From assembly GCA_964597045.1 (NCBI GenBank), contig CAZQWE010000009.1, positions 1 through 64,000 on the forward strand: a stretch of 64,000 bases of DNA, given 5' to 3'. A model generated the notes under the pieces. It ran no database searches. It saw only the letters and a list, made by a program, of their open reading frames with translations, and was not told where the DNA came from. Source of the stretch: UBA9655 sp964597045. GTDB lineage: Bacteria > Pseudomonadota > Alphaproteobacteria > UBA9655. This document shows, one piece after another, positions 18,958-27,564 of this stretch. The first letter of the stretch is position 1; every line of letters starts with the position of its first letter. The translations under genes and the position numbers were made by a program.

Positions 18958-18990
18958 CGACCAATATGGAATTGGATTCCATATTAGTCG
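18958..18990. repeat. 14-bp stem with 5-base loop
   Basis: Left arm 18958-18971 and right arm 18977-18990 pair with one mismatch (cgaCcaatatggaa against ttccatattAgtcg). It sits 26 bases beyond the stop of the rhodanese gene, a place for an RNA 3' end, but no U-tract follows on the minus strand. Confidence 0.55.
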
Positions 18991-19016
18991 AGATAAGCCC
19001 AGTTACAGAGATTGAT

Positions 19017-19307
19017 TCAAGTGTTCCACTCCACCATGCCGCCTTTGAGGTTGTATACCTTATGAAATCCAAAGGACTCTGCAATCTCGCAGGCGACTCG
19101 TGACCTGACGCCTGCAGAACAAATAAAGACATAACTTAAACTGGGGTCAGCGGATTCAAGGAATTTAAGGAGGGGGCTGCCCATAGGGACAGGGTGTGCT
19201 CCTTCAATTAAGGCCATATTTCCGACAAGCTCATGGGGTTCCCGTATATCAATTAAGATATAAGAGTCACGATTTGCTTTTAAAAATTCTGAATTAATAT
19301 CAATCAC
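19017..19307 (-). CDS. Single-domain rhodanese-like protein
   Basis: A 96-residue rhodanese domain. The active-site loop is FICSAGVRSR with the catalytic Cys63; the LIDIREPHE motif precedes it and the KGGMVEW motif follows. Such proteins carry persulfide sulfur in the cytoplasm. The GTG start directly follows the stop of the TauE/SafE gene (no spacer), so the two are co-translated, and a joint job in sulfur uptake or export is inferred. Confidence 0.9.
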   Translation of the reverse strand: MIDINSEFLKANRDSYILIDIREPHELVGNMALIEGAHPVPMGSPLLKFLESADPSLSYVFICSAGVRSRVACEIAESFGFHKVYNLKGGMVEWNT

Positions 19308-20075
19308 TTAATAAAATAACTCCGATAGGGTTCGACTCATTGAAATGAGAATAACAGTCGTCATGGTTATCTTTCGAATAATGATCATATTTTCTCTTTC
19401 AACGTATGAGGTAAGTTTATTAACAGTCAATCCCATGATGAGAAGGCCCGCAATCAACCCTGACCACTCAGGGAGGGCTAAATCAAACTTTTCCTGACGC
19501 CAAGCTGAGAAGGGCGCGGTAACAGCAACAGTGAGGAGGCTGCAGGCCATGGCTTGTTCAAAGGCAAGACGAGTGATTCCCGTGAGCCAGGGAATGATCA
19601 CAACACCACCACCAAGGCCGGTCATTGTGCTGAGGCAACCTGTAAGCATGCCTCCTATAGAGGCCGTTTTTGCTTGATAAGTAAAGGGTTTTTCTTCACC
19701 TTTATCTCCAGGTTTGCGGAGGATCCATAAGCTATAAAGGCTAAATAAAAGGGTTACATTGAGGATAAGGGTAATAAGCCAAGCAGGAGCCATTTGCTTG
19801 AGAGGGGCAGAAAGCAAGGCAAATAGAGCTGCAAAGATGATAAGAATACCAGCAATGCGGTAGTTTGTATTTTTCCTTTGTAAGAACCAGGATAAGCTTG
19901 CGCCGACCGTAAGAGCGAGAAGGCCATACCCTGAGGCTTCCTTGACGTCATATCCTCCCAAAATCATCAGAATCGGGATTGAAATGACACCCCCACCCGT
20001 GCCCGCAATACCAAGCACGGCTCCAGATATAGCGCCGACTACGCCCCATAAAATTAAAGGATCTGAGATGATCAT
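19308..20075 (-). CDS. TauE/SafE family membrane permease
   Basis: About 255 residues, seven to eight hydrophobic segments, with the Gly-rich repeats of the family: GIAGTGGGVISIPILMILGG near the N-terminus and LTGCLSTMTGLGGGVVIIPWL in the second half. Members export or import sulfur compounds such as sulfite or sulfoacetate. The ATG at 20075 with AAGGGG upstream is chosen over the TTG three bases earlier. The paired rhodanese supports a sulfur-related role. Confidence 0.87.
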   Translation of the reverse strand: MIISDPLILWGVVGAISGAVLGIAGTGGGVISIPILMILGGYDVKEASGYGLLALTVGASLSWFLQRKNTNYRIAGILIIFAALFALLSAPLKQMAPAWLITLILNVTLLFSLYSLWILRKPGDKGEEKPFTYQAKTASIGGMLTGCLSTMTGLGGGVVIIPWLTGITRLAFEQAMACSLLTVAVTAPFSAWRQEKFDLALPEWSGLIAGLLIMGLTVNKLTSYVERENMIIIRKITMTTVILISMSRTLSELFY

Positions 20076-20144
20076 CAATTTTCCCCTTAACCCAAACGAA
20101 AAAAGAGTTTAATACTATACCCTAATCGTACTGGAGAAAAGAAT

Positions 20145-20432
20145 ATGTCATTAGATAAAGAAACCGTCAAACGAATTGGCACATTGGCTCGTCTTAAGTT
20201 AAATGATGACCGAATGGGGCCTATGATGCAAGACCTGAATCATATATTAAAATTTATTGATCAACTCAATGAGGTGAATACCAAGGATATTGATCCTATG
20301 GCAGGGGTCAACACACCAGTGATGCCTTTTAGAAAAGACACAGTAAATGACGGAAACATAACTGAAAAAGTATTGGCAAATGCGCCTGAAGTCGCAGCTA
20401 ATATGTACGTCGTACCGAAAGTAGTGGAATAA
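20145..20432 (+). CDS. gatC: Asp/Glu-tRNA amidotransferase subunit GatC
   Basis: A 95-residue GatC: VKRIGTLARLKLNDD at the start, then LNHILKFIDQLNEVNTKDIDPMAG and a C-terminal APEVAANMYVVPKVVE. GatC wraps around GatA and GatB and stabilises the complex. GGAG lies about 10 bases before the ATG. It is the first gene of gatC-gatA-gatB. Confidence 0.97.
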   Translation: MSLDKETVKRIGTLARLKLNDDRMGPMMQDLNHILKFIDQLNEVNTKDIDPMAGVNTPVMPFRKDTVNDGNITEKVLANAPEVAANMYVVPKVVE

Positions 20433-20435
20433 ATC

Positions 20436-21929
20436 ATGACAACATTAGCTCCTAAGCCTGCATTAAAAAATGACTTGATACGACTGACAATGGCGGAAGC
20501 TAGGGATGGTCTAAAAAAGAAAGACTTTTCCTCAGTTGAATTGACGAAAGCTTATCTGGAAGCGATGGTTCAACATCGTCCGCTCAATGCCTATATTTTA
20601 GAGCTACCGGAGGTGGCTCTCGAGATGGCCCGTGAAAGTGATAGGAAACTTGCTCAAGGGGTGGTACGTCCTCTTGAAGGGCTTCCTATTGCTATTAAAG
20701 ATCTTTTCTGTACTGAAGGAATTCAGACGACTGCGGGGTCCCATATACTTGAGGGATACAAGCCTGAATATGAGTCAACAGTCACCACAAACCTTAAGAA
20801 TGCAGGGACTGTTTTCCTAGGCAAAACCAATATGGATGAGTTTGCCATGGGGTCTGCCAATATTACCAGTTATTACGGGAATGTCATTAACCCTTGGAAG
20901 CGAGCCGATGGTAAGGATCTCACGCCTGGGGGATCATCTGGTGGGTCTGCAACTGCTGTGGCGGGTGGCCTTGCGATCGCTGCTACAGGCACAGATACGG
21001 GTGGCTCCATAAGGCAACCAGCGGCTTTCAGCGGCATTGTTGGGCTTAAACCAACTTATGGTCGTTGTTCTCGTTGGGGAATTGTGGCTTTTGCTTCATC
21101 ACTGGACCAAGCCGGCCCTATGACAAAAGATGTACGGGATGCAGCCCTTCTCTTGAAAGCCATGGCGGGACATGATCCGAAGGATTCTACTTCAGCTCCC
21201 CTTGAAGTTCCTAACTTTGAGGCTGCCATTGATCAGGGTGTAAAGGGTCTAAGAATCGGTATTCCAAAAGAGTACAAACTTGACGGAATGCCAGAGGATA
21301 TTGTGAAACTTTGGGAAAAAGGAGAAGCTTGGCTTAAGGCTGCAGGTGCGGAAATCATTGACATTAGCCTTCCCCATACAAAGTACAGTCTGCCTGTGTA
21401 CTATGTTCTAGCCCCAGCAGAAGCCTCATCTAACTTAGCGCGTTATGATGGTGTGAGATACGGATTGCGAGTGCCAGGGCAAACCTTGGATGAAATGTAC
21501 GAGAACACTCGAACTGAGGGGTTTGGAACCGAGGTGCAACGCCGAATTCTCATCGGAACCTATGTTCTTTCTGCGGGATACTATGATGCTTATTACTTAA
21601 AGGCTCAAAGGGTACGCGCGTTGATTACCCAAGACTTTCAAAAAGCCTTTGAGAAGGTTGATGTGATTCTCACACCAACAACACCTTCTCCTGCTTTTGC
21701 GTTGGATGAAAGTCCAACGGATCCAGTTGTGATGTATCTAAATGACGTTCTGACCGTATCTGCAAATCTGGCAGGACTTCCGGGATTGTCTGTTCCTGCG
21801 GGACTTTCAAAAGAAGGACTTCCCCTTGGACTTCAACTTATTGCTCCTGCCTTTGATGAAAACGTTCTCTTCAAAGCAGGTAAAGTTATTGAAGATGCAG
21901 CACAATTTAAATCCTTTTTAGAGAGGTAA
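20436..21929 (+). CDS. gatA: Asp/Glu-tRNA amidotransferase subunit GatA
   Basis: A 497-residue amidase-signature enzyme. The Ser-cisSer-Lys triad is visible: Lys88 (PIAIKDLF), Ser167 (TPGGSSGGS) and Ser191 (DTGGSIRQPA). GatA releases ammonia from glutamine; GatB uses it to turn Glu-tRNA-Gln (and Asp-tRNA-Asn) into Gln-tRNA or Asn-tRNA. The gene starts 3 bases after the gatC stop. Its presence implies indirect charging of at least one of these tRNAs in this organism. Confidence 0.98.
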   Translation: MTTLAPKPALKNDLIRLTMAEARDGLKKKDFSSVELTKAYLEAMVQHRPLNAYILELPEVALEMARESDRKLAQGVVRPLEGLPIAIKDLFCTEGIQTTAGSHILEGYKPEYESTVTTNLKNAGTVFLGKTNMDEFAMGSANITSYYGNVINPWKRADGKDLTPGGSSGGSATAVAGGLAIAATGTDTGGSIRQPAAFSGIVGLKPTYGRCSRWGIVAFASSLDQAGPMTKDVRDAALLLKAMAGHDPKDSTSAPLEVPNFEAAIDQGVKGLRIGIPKEYKLDGMPEDIVKLWEKGEAWLKAAGAEIIDISLPHTKYSLPVYYVLAPAEASSNLARYDGVRYGLRVPGQTLDEMYENTRTEGFGTEVQRRILIGTYVLSAGYYDAYYLKAQRVRALITQDFQKAFEKVDVILTPTTPSPAFALDESPTDPVVMYLNDVLTVSANLAGLPGLSVPAGLSKEGLPLGLQLIAPAFDENVLFKAGKVIEDAAQFKSFLER

Positions 21930-21934
21930 AGAGA

Positions 21935-23413
21935 ATGGATAATCGATATATCTATGAAGGGGCTTCAGGTCCTTGGGAACTTGTCATCGGTCTTGAGGTT
22001 CATGCCCAAGTCATCTCCAATGCAAAGCTTTTCTCAGGCGCTGCAACAGCGTTTGGAGCGGAACCAAATTCTCAAGTCTCATTCGTTGATGCTGCGATGC
22101 CTGGCATGTTGCCCGTCATTAATGAAAAAGCCGTCGAACAAGCCATTCGCACAGGGCTTGGGATCAATGCTGAAATAAATCTTTTCTCTGTCTTTGATCG
22201 GAAGAACTATTTCTATGCCGATCTTCCTGCAGGCTATCAGATTTCTCAATACCTCCAACCCATTGTTGGAAAAGGGCATTTAGATATTGAGCTTGAAGAT
22301 GGCTCTACGCGAAGGATTGGAATCACCAGGCTTCACTTGGAACAGGATGCAGGAAAAAGCATCCATGATCAACACCCGCAAAAATCCTATATCGACCTGA
22401 ATCGATCCGGTGTTGCTTTGATGGAAATTGTATCAGAACCTGATATCCGTAGCGCTGAAGAAGCCGCGGCTTACGTTCATAAACTTCGCTCAATTGTGAG
22501 ATGTCTTGGAACTTGTGATGGAAATATGGATCAGGGCAGCATGCGTGTTGATATCAACGTTTCAGTCCGGAAACCAGGGGGAGAGTTTGGAACGCGAGCA
22601 GAAATTAAGAATGTGAACTCTATCAAGTTTATTACTCAAGCGATTCATTATGAAGCCGTTCGCCAGATTGAGATACTGGAAGAGGGGGGTGAAGTTAAGC
22701 AGGAAACACGGCTTTTTGATGCAAGTCATGGATCGACGAGACCCATGAGAAGCAAGGAACACGCCCATGATTACCGCTATTTTCCAGACCCTGATTTGCC
22801 CCCGCTTGTTCTAGATCCGAAGTGGGTCGAGGAAATTCGCAAGGCTCTTCCTGAACTTCCAGATGCCAAGAAAGCAAGATTCATGAAAGAGTATGAGCTT
22901 TCAGCCTATGATGCTTCCGTTCTTGTGCGGGAGACAGAGACGGCGGCTTACTTTGAGGAAGGATTGAGAGCCTTGAAACCCATGAATGCAAAGGCTGCGA
23001 AGCTTCTTGCAAACTGGATGATTGGAGAGTTATTTGCAGCTCTCAATCGTGAAGATAAGGAACTCCTGAAGTCACCTGTTTCATCGGTAAATCTGGCAGG
23101 GCTTGTGGGTCAAATTCAAGAGGGAGTGATCTCTGGAAAGATTGCGAAGGAAGTTTTCGCCATGATGTGGGAGACAGGCAAAGACGCTGCCAGTCTAATT
23201 GAACAACATGGCTTGAAGCAAGTATCAGATGATGGTCCTATTTTGCTGGTTATCGATAAAATACTTGGACAACATGCAGACAAAGTTGCAGAATATAAAA
23301 GTGGAAAAGATAAACTCTTTGGATTCTTTGTGGGACAAGTGATGAAGGAAATGGCTGGAAAAGCAAATCCGGAACTTGTGAACAAGCTGCTGAAGGAGAA
23401 ATTAGGGGGATAA
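21935..23413 (+). CDS. gatB: Asp/Glu-tRNA amidotransferase subunit GatB
   Basis: A 492-residue protein with the GatB kinase/amidotransferase core: VIGLEVHAQV, DAAMPGMLPVIN, DLNRSGVALMEIVSEPD and HDYRYFPDPDLPPL, followed by the helical YqeY-like tail domain that grips the tRNA. It phosphorylates the mischarged Glu or Asp residue and transfers ammonia from GatA. AGAG lies before the ATG and the gap to gatA is 5 bases. The SCO1 gene follows after 10 bases. Confidence 0.98.
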   Translation: MDNRYIYEGASGPWELVIGLEVHAQVISNAKLFSGAATAFGAEPNSQVSFVDAAMPGMLPVINEKAVEQAIRTGLGINAEINLFSVFDRKNYFYADLPAGYQISQYLQPIVGKGHLDIELEDGSTRRIGITRLHLEQDAGKSIHDQHPQKSYIDLNRSGVALMEIVSEPDIRSAEEAAAYVHKLRSIVRCLGTCDGNMDQGSMRVDINVSVRKPGGEFGTRAEIKNVNSIKFITQAIHYEAVRQIEILEEGGEVKQETRLFDASHGSTRPMRSKEHAHDYRYFPDPDLPPLVLDPKWVEEIRKALPELPDAKKARFMKEYELSAYDASVLVRETETAAYFEEGLRALKPMNAKAAKLLANWMIGELFAALNREDKELLKSPVSSVNLAGLVGQIQEGVISGKIAKEVFAMMWETGKDAASLIEQHGLKQVSDDGPILLVIDKILGQHADKVAEYKSGKDKLFGFFVGQVMKEMAGKANPELVNKLLKEKLGG

Positions 23414-23423
23414 GGGAGATACT

Positions 23424-24056
23424 ATGAAACGAAAGACACGCAATAAATGGACCCTTGGGGCTATAAGTTCTGCAGTGGTTTTATTTGCTGTTTTAGGTAT
23501 TGTTCAAACAAGGAAATCTCAGGATGTTATCGCAACGTCAAGCGATATCAAAGGAATTGAAGATGAGAAGCCTTCTATTGGAGGGGAATTTTCTCTCATT
23601 GATGCCTTTGGAAAAGAATGGAAAGACACTGACTTTAAAGGCAAACCCATGTTGGTTTATTTCGGTTATGCCTATTGTCCTGATATTTGTCCTACTGCCC
23701 TTTCAAATATGACAAAAGCTATTGAGACAGTTGGGAGTGGAAAGGTGCAACCTATCTTTATCACTCTTGATCCTGATCGTGATACACCTCAAAGCTTAGG
23801 TGTGTATGCACAGAATTTCCATCCTGATTTTGTGATGCTAACCGGTGATAAGCAAGCTATTGAAAAGATTAAAGAATCCTACAAGGTGCATGCTGCACGC
23901 ACATCAAGTGATCCAGACTATCTGATGGATCACTCTTCCTTAATTTACCTTATGGATAGTAAAGGACATTATAAAGCACACTTTAATCACAGTACCCCAC
24001 CTGAAGAAATTGTTGAGAAAGTAAAGAAATATATTGAAAATAATGGATCGATATAG
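23424..24056 (+). CDS. SCO1/SenC family copper chaperone / thioredoxin-like protein
   Basis: A 210-residue membrane-anchored protein: one N-terminal hydrophobic segment (about 10-28), then a thioredoxin fold with the copper-binding CPDICP (Cys85, Cys89) and the distal His170 (MDHSSLIYLMD). SCO proteins help to load copper into the CuA site of cytochrome oxidase or act as thiol reductants. AGGGAG precedes the ATG. It follows gatB within 10 bases and is probably co-transcribed, though not related in function. Confidence 0.93.
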   Translation: MKRKTRNKWTLGAISSAVVLFAVLGIVQTRKSQDVIATSSDIKGIEDEKPSIGGEFSLIDAFGKEWKDTDFKGKPMLVYFGYAYCPDICPTALSNMTKAIETVGSGKVQPIFITLDPDRDTPQSLGVYAQNFHPDFVMLTGDKQAIEKIKESYKVHAARTSSDPDYLMDHSSLIYLMDSKGHYKAHFNHSTPPEEIVEKVKKYIENNGSI

Positions 24057-24104
24057 TTATTTTAATTCCATTTTTGTTGTTTGTAAGTTAAATAGGTTTT
24101 GTTG

Positions 24105-25475
24105 ATGGTTAGATTAAAAAATTTTTTCAAACTCTTTATTGCATGTTATGTTTTATCTTATTCCCTACAAAACGCTGAAGCTATGAATCAACCACCTGAT
24201 GATAATAGGCAGGGGGGGTGGAAGAAAAAGAATCCTCTTCCCCAACTTGAAACAATTGCATTGATAGAAGATCATTTAAAGAATTATCCCAATAAAGGTT
24301 GTAGCTCAAATACGAACAGTCCAGACAAATTAGTTGAATTTAAGAAATCATTTAAGAACGACTTGATTGAATCCTTTAATGATAATTTTGACAGTTTAGA
24401 TGACGTAACCCAGTTTATATGTGAGGCCAACAGAGTCATCGCGCAGCGCTGTTATATTGAAGACGCAGTTTGGTCAGTTTTAGGCATTTTACAATTTTCA
24501 CCTGAAGAAAGAACCCAATTTAACGATACATTTATGGAGAATGTACCCTTAATCGCCATGCCATCAGGAGCTATGATCAGGTATGTCGGCGATTTAGACT
24601 GTAGGGAAAGGAGTGAATTCTTAGCAAGTTATCAACGTGCTTTAATATTTATCGATAAAGAACGTCTAAAAGATGATGAAGGACAGTTTTTGCCAGATGA
24701 ATTATATCCTGAGAAGTATCATAATTGCTTGAGAAGAAATTTTTTAGTTACAGGGTACTTATTTGAATATTTTAAAGAAGCAATTCTTTCACTAAAGGTT
24801 TTTCCGTTCCATACAACAGACGAAATCCATGAAATTTTATGTAGATATACCGAAAGAGAATCCATAGTACAAATTGTTAAAGCGTGTGTTGAAGACCCTG
24901 TACTAAGTCATTTTAGGATTCCTCGACATATTTACATCTTACAACTACTTCGCATAGGAATTGCAATTGAAGGATCAACGGATACCTTTCACGAGGTTTT
25001 AAGCGGCATCCCTAATGTAGAAAACAGAGAAAGAGTTTGGCTCGCTTTTTATGATTGTATTTTGAACCGAAATATAACTTCCGATTCCTTTGTGGAAATC
25101 CCATCACTCTGCTTAAGAATACAACAACTTTTACCAATTGAGAATGAATCCGAAAAATGGCCTTATTTATGTAAAATTCTTTATATTTTAAATAATTTTC
25201 GTGATAATCACATCCAAAATATTGCATATCTTGAGGAAATCCTCAAAAAAACAAGTGATGTTAAATACCGTATCAAAATATTAGATTCTTATTACCAGCT
25301 TGCAGCGTCTGTTGGCTTTGATTCTATGAACCTTACGTATGCTTTTTTATATGCATTTATTAACTTAGAGAAGGTCCTGGATTCGCGAGAAAGGTTTGAA
25401 AAAGTGAATGCTGAAAATTTAAAATATTATAATCATGAGGATTCATTTTCAGAGGATATGTATGATGATACGTAG
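24105..25475 (+). CDS. Secreted hypothetical protein, helical
   Basis: A 456-residue protein that I do not recognise. It has a signal peptide (hydrophobic FFKLFIACYVLSYSL, then NAEA) and a mature part rich in charged and aromatic residues with long predicted helices (for example LEDPVLSHF-like and RIKILDSYYQLAASVGF stretches). No enzymatic motif is visible. The ATG at 24105 is preferred over a TTG at 24099. It is more AT-rich than gatCAB upstream. A role outside the cytoplasm, perhaps toward the host, is inferred from export only. Confidence 0.65.
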   Translation: MVRLKNFFKLFIACYVLSYSLQNAEAMNQPPDDNRQGGWKKKNPLPQLETIALIEDHLKNYPNKGCSSNTNSPDKLVEFKKSFKNDLIESFNDNFDSLDDVTQFICEANRVIAQRCYIEDAVWSVLGILQFSPEERTQFNDTFMENVPLIAMPSGAMIRYVGDLDCRERSEFLASYQRALIFIDKERLKDDEGQFLPDELYPEKYHNCLRRNFLVTGYLFEYFKEAILSLKVFPFHTTDEIHEILCRYTERESIVQIVKACVEDPVLSHFRIPRHIYILQLLRIGIAIEGSTDTFHEVLSGIPNVENRERVWLAFYDCILNRNITSDSFVEIPSLCLRIQQLLPIENESEKWPYLCKILYILNNFRDNHIQNIAYLEEILKKTSDVKYRIKILDSYYQLAASVGFDSMNLTYAFLYAFINLEKVLDSRERFEKVNAENLKYYNHEDSFSEDMYDDT

Positions 25476-25498
25476 TGACTTTTAACAGGTAGTGTTGT

Positions 25499-25948
25499 TT
25501 AATGCCCCTTTTCCCAAGCTCCATTTTCTGATTGTTTCCAATAGGTTACTGTATGGCCTGCTTCTTTGTACCTTTTCCAGCGCTCGCGAGCGGCAGCACT
25601 AGCGTCCTCATCATTACCATCGAAAAGGTCAAGACATCTCTCATACGTTGAAAGTTCCGAAGATTCAACACCGTCCGTGAGAAGGATAAACGTTGCACTG
25701 TTGAGGTTCTCATCCTTTAAGGTTAACCAGATGGGCTGATCTTCAGGATAACCTTCTTTTGCACTCCCATGGGGAATAAAGCTCAACTTTGCACCTGTCC
25801 AAAGAGAGGCATTTAAATAATCAAGTCGTTCCTGAGTTCCACATAAAATCACAGCCCTTTTTTTAACTTCGAGGACTTTCTCGAGGAGTTTAGGAAGAAC
25901 TTTCTCAAGTGTGGATGTGGTTATATGATAAAACCCAATATCACTCAT
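25499..25948 (-). CDS. holC: DNA polymerase III chi subunit
   Basis: A 149-residue HolC: an N-terminal FYHITTSTLEKVLPKLLEKV, then VILCGTQERLDYLNASLW, the PHG segment and WLTL, and a C-terminal CLDLFDGNDEDASAAARERWKRYKEAGHTVTYW broken over the family core. Chi links the clamp loader to single-stranded DNA-binding protein at the replication fork. Its start overlaps the pepA stop by 8 nt, a pairing also known from many other proteobacteria. Confidence 0.93.
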   Translation of the reverse strand: MSDIGFYHITTSTLEKVLPKLLEKVLEVKKRAVILCGTQERLDYLNASLWTGAKLSFIPHGSAKEGYPEDQPIWLTLKDENLNSATFILLTDGVESSELSTYERCLDLFDGNDEDASAAARERWKRYKEAGHTVTYWKQSENGAWEKGH

Positions 25949-27416
25949 AGTTATCTTGAATGAATCGATTGAGAAGTCTCACGCCAAAAGCTGTTGAACC
26001 CGGGGCTGATAAGGTTAGCTCCTTCTTTGTATAAGCAGTGCCTGCAATATCCAAATGAGCCCATGGAACTTTATTGGTGAAACGTTGCAGGAATTTGGCA
26101 GCTGTTACACTTCCTGCACCTCTTGCGCTACCTGTATTTTTTACATCTGCGATTTCACTGTTGATATCCGAATCATAGTCGTCATCCATAGGGAATTCCC
26201 AAAGGAGTTCACCGACTTTTTCACCAGCGTCAAAAAGTTTCTTTGCCAAGGTTTTATCTGATGAAAAGAGACCTGCTCGAGTCGCGCCTAAAGAAATGAC
26301 TATAGCTCCCGTCAGGGTTGCTAAATCAACCATAAGCTTTGGTTTGAAACGATGCTGGGTGTACCAAAGAACATCAGCAAGAACAAGGCGTCCTTCCGCA
26401 TCTGTATTTATGACCTCAATCGTTTGGCCTGATAAAGACTTCACCACATCTCCCGGTCGTTGGGCTGTTCCTGAAGGCATGTTTTCAACAATGCCAGCCA
26501 GGCCAATAACATTGGCTTTTGCCTTGCGAAGAGCAAGGGTTTTTAAGAGACCAATAACGACAGCAGCGCCAGACATATCATATTTCATATCTTCCATGTT
26601 TGTGGCTGGTTTAATGGAGATACCGCCTGAGTCAAAAGTAACACCTTTGCCAACAATGGCCACGGGAGCTTCGTTTTTATCTCCCCCATTCCAGCGCAAG
26701 ACAACAAGTCTAGCTCCTTTGTCACTTCCTTGTGAAACACCCAACAGAGCATTCATACCCATTTTTTTGAGTTCTTTTTCATTGAAGATCTCAACTTTAA
26801 CCCCGTCCTTTGACAATGTTTCTGCAATCTTTGCAATGGCATCAGGTGTCATTACATTAGCTGGCTCAGTTGAAATGGTCTTAGCAATCTCAACTCCTTC
26901 CGCACATTTAGAAAGGGGTTTAAAGAGCTTTTCAGCTGAAGTAGGATCTGGCGTAAGGACTGTTAATTTCTTTACGGAGAAAAGTTCTTCTGGCTTTTTC
27001 TTTGTAAAGTACTTTTCAAAACGCCAGGATTTCAGGAGGGCCCCATAGGCAATATTTGCAGCGATTTCTTCATTGCTTGTCTTCTTAAGGGAGTGGATTT
27101 CAACAGCTCCTTCACCATTTGGAATCGTAGAAAGGGCCGCCAAGATTGAACTTCCAATCTTCTGCCATACCACATCAGTTAAGTCTTTTTCTTTCCCCAG
27201 TCCAATCAGAATAACTTGTGATCCATCTGTTGTATAAATCTTCAAGGATTGATTGATTTTACCTTTAAACTTTGAGTTTTTCAGGGAGGTTGTGATCAAA
27301 CCCTTCAGGGATTTATCAAGGGATTTTGTTACATCCGGGAGAGTGTTATCATCGAAAATACCCACGCAAAGAACTGGTTGTTTAGCAGGTTTTTGAAAAG
27401 AAATTTTAATAGCCAT
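25941..27416 (-). CDS. pepA: Leucyl aminopeptidase (M17)
   Basis: A 491-residue cytosol aminopeptidase. The M17 signature NTDAEGRL is present, as are the metal-site stretch GKGVTFDSGGISIKP and the KYDMSGAA motif. It removes N-terminal residues from peptides using two metal ions; in E. coli PepA also binds DNA, which cannot be judged here. It is the first gene of pepA-holC and is divergent from eipB across a 148-base region that holds a strong inverted repeat. Confidence 0.97.
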   Translation of the reverse strand: MAIKISFQKPAKQPVLCVGIFDDNTLPDVTKSLDKSLKGLITTSLKNSKFKGKINQSLKIYTTDGSQVILIGLGKEKDLTDVVWQKIGSSILAALSTIPNGEGAVEIHSLKKTSNEEIAANIAYGALLKSWRFEKYFTKKKPEELFSVKKLTVLTPDPTSAEKLFKPLSKCAEGVEIAKTISTEPANVMTPDAIAKIAETLSKDGVKVEIFNEKELKKMGMNALLGVSQGSDKGARLVVLRWNGGDKNEAPVAIVGKGVTFDSGGISIKPATNMEDMKYDMSGAAVVIGLLKTLALRKAKANVIGLAGIVENMPSGTAQRPGDVVKSLSGQTIEVINTDAEGRLVLADVLWYTQHRFKPKLMVDLATLTGAIVISLGATRAGLFSSDKTLAKKLFDAGEKVGELLWEFPMDDDYDSDINSEIADVKNTGSARGAGSVTAAKFLQRFTNKVPWAHLDIAGTAYTKKELTLSAPGSTAFGVRLLNRFIQDNYE

Positions 27417-27447
27417 ATTTCATCCGTTCACAAATTTTTTTTGTATT

Positions 27448-27491
27448 AAGATACTTAAAAGACGCAGTGTCAATGGTTCTTTAAGTATCTT
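27448..27491. promoter_or_regulatory. 12-bp inverted repeat in the pepA/eipB divergent region
   Basis: The arms aagatacttaaa (27448-27459) and tttaagtatctt (27480-27491) are exact inverted copies 20 bases apart (centre-to-centre 32 bases, about three helical turns). The position between two divergent genes suggests an operator for a dimeric regulator or an mRNA leader hairpin for either gene. No T-run follows in either direction. Confidence 0.5.
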
Positions 27492-27564
27492 ATCATATTT
27501 TCAGTGAAAAGTTTATAGGTTAGGTATATGGTGAAACTAATTTTTCCGCTTTATGGAGGGAAAG

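Larger units (their letters stand above)
18720..19016. other. Intergenic stretch with a REP-like element and two palindromes; no gene seen
   Basis: This 297-base gap upstream of ileS and downstream of the rhodanese gene holds no credible ORF or tRNA. It contains a degenerate REP-like element (about 18811-18850, cgtcatgacgaggagcg...), a perfect 12-bp palindrome arm pair (aaatttaacatc/gatgttaaattt) at 18890-18914, and a 14-bp stem with a 5-base loop at 18958-18990. Neither palindrome is followed by a T-run in the direction needed to end the rhodanese transcript. Confidence 0.6.
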
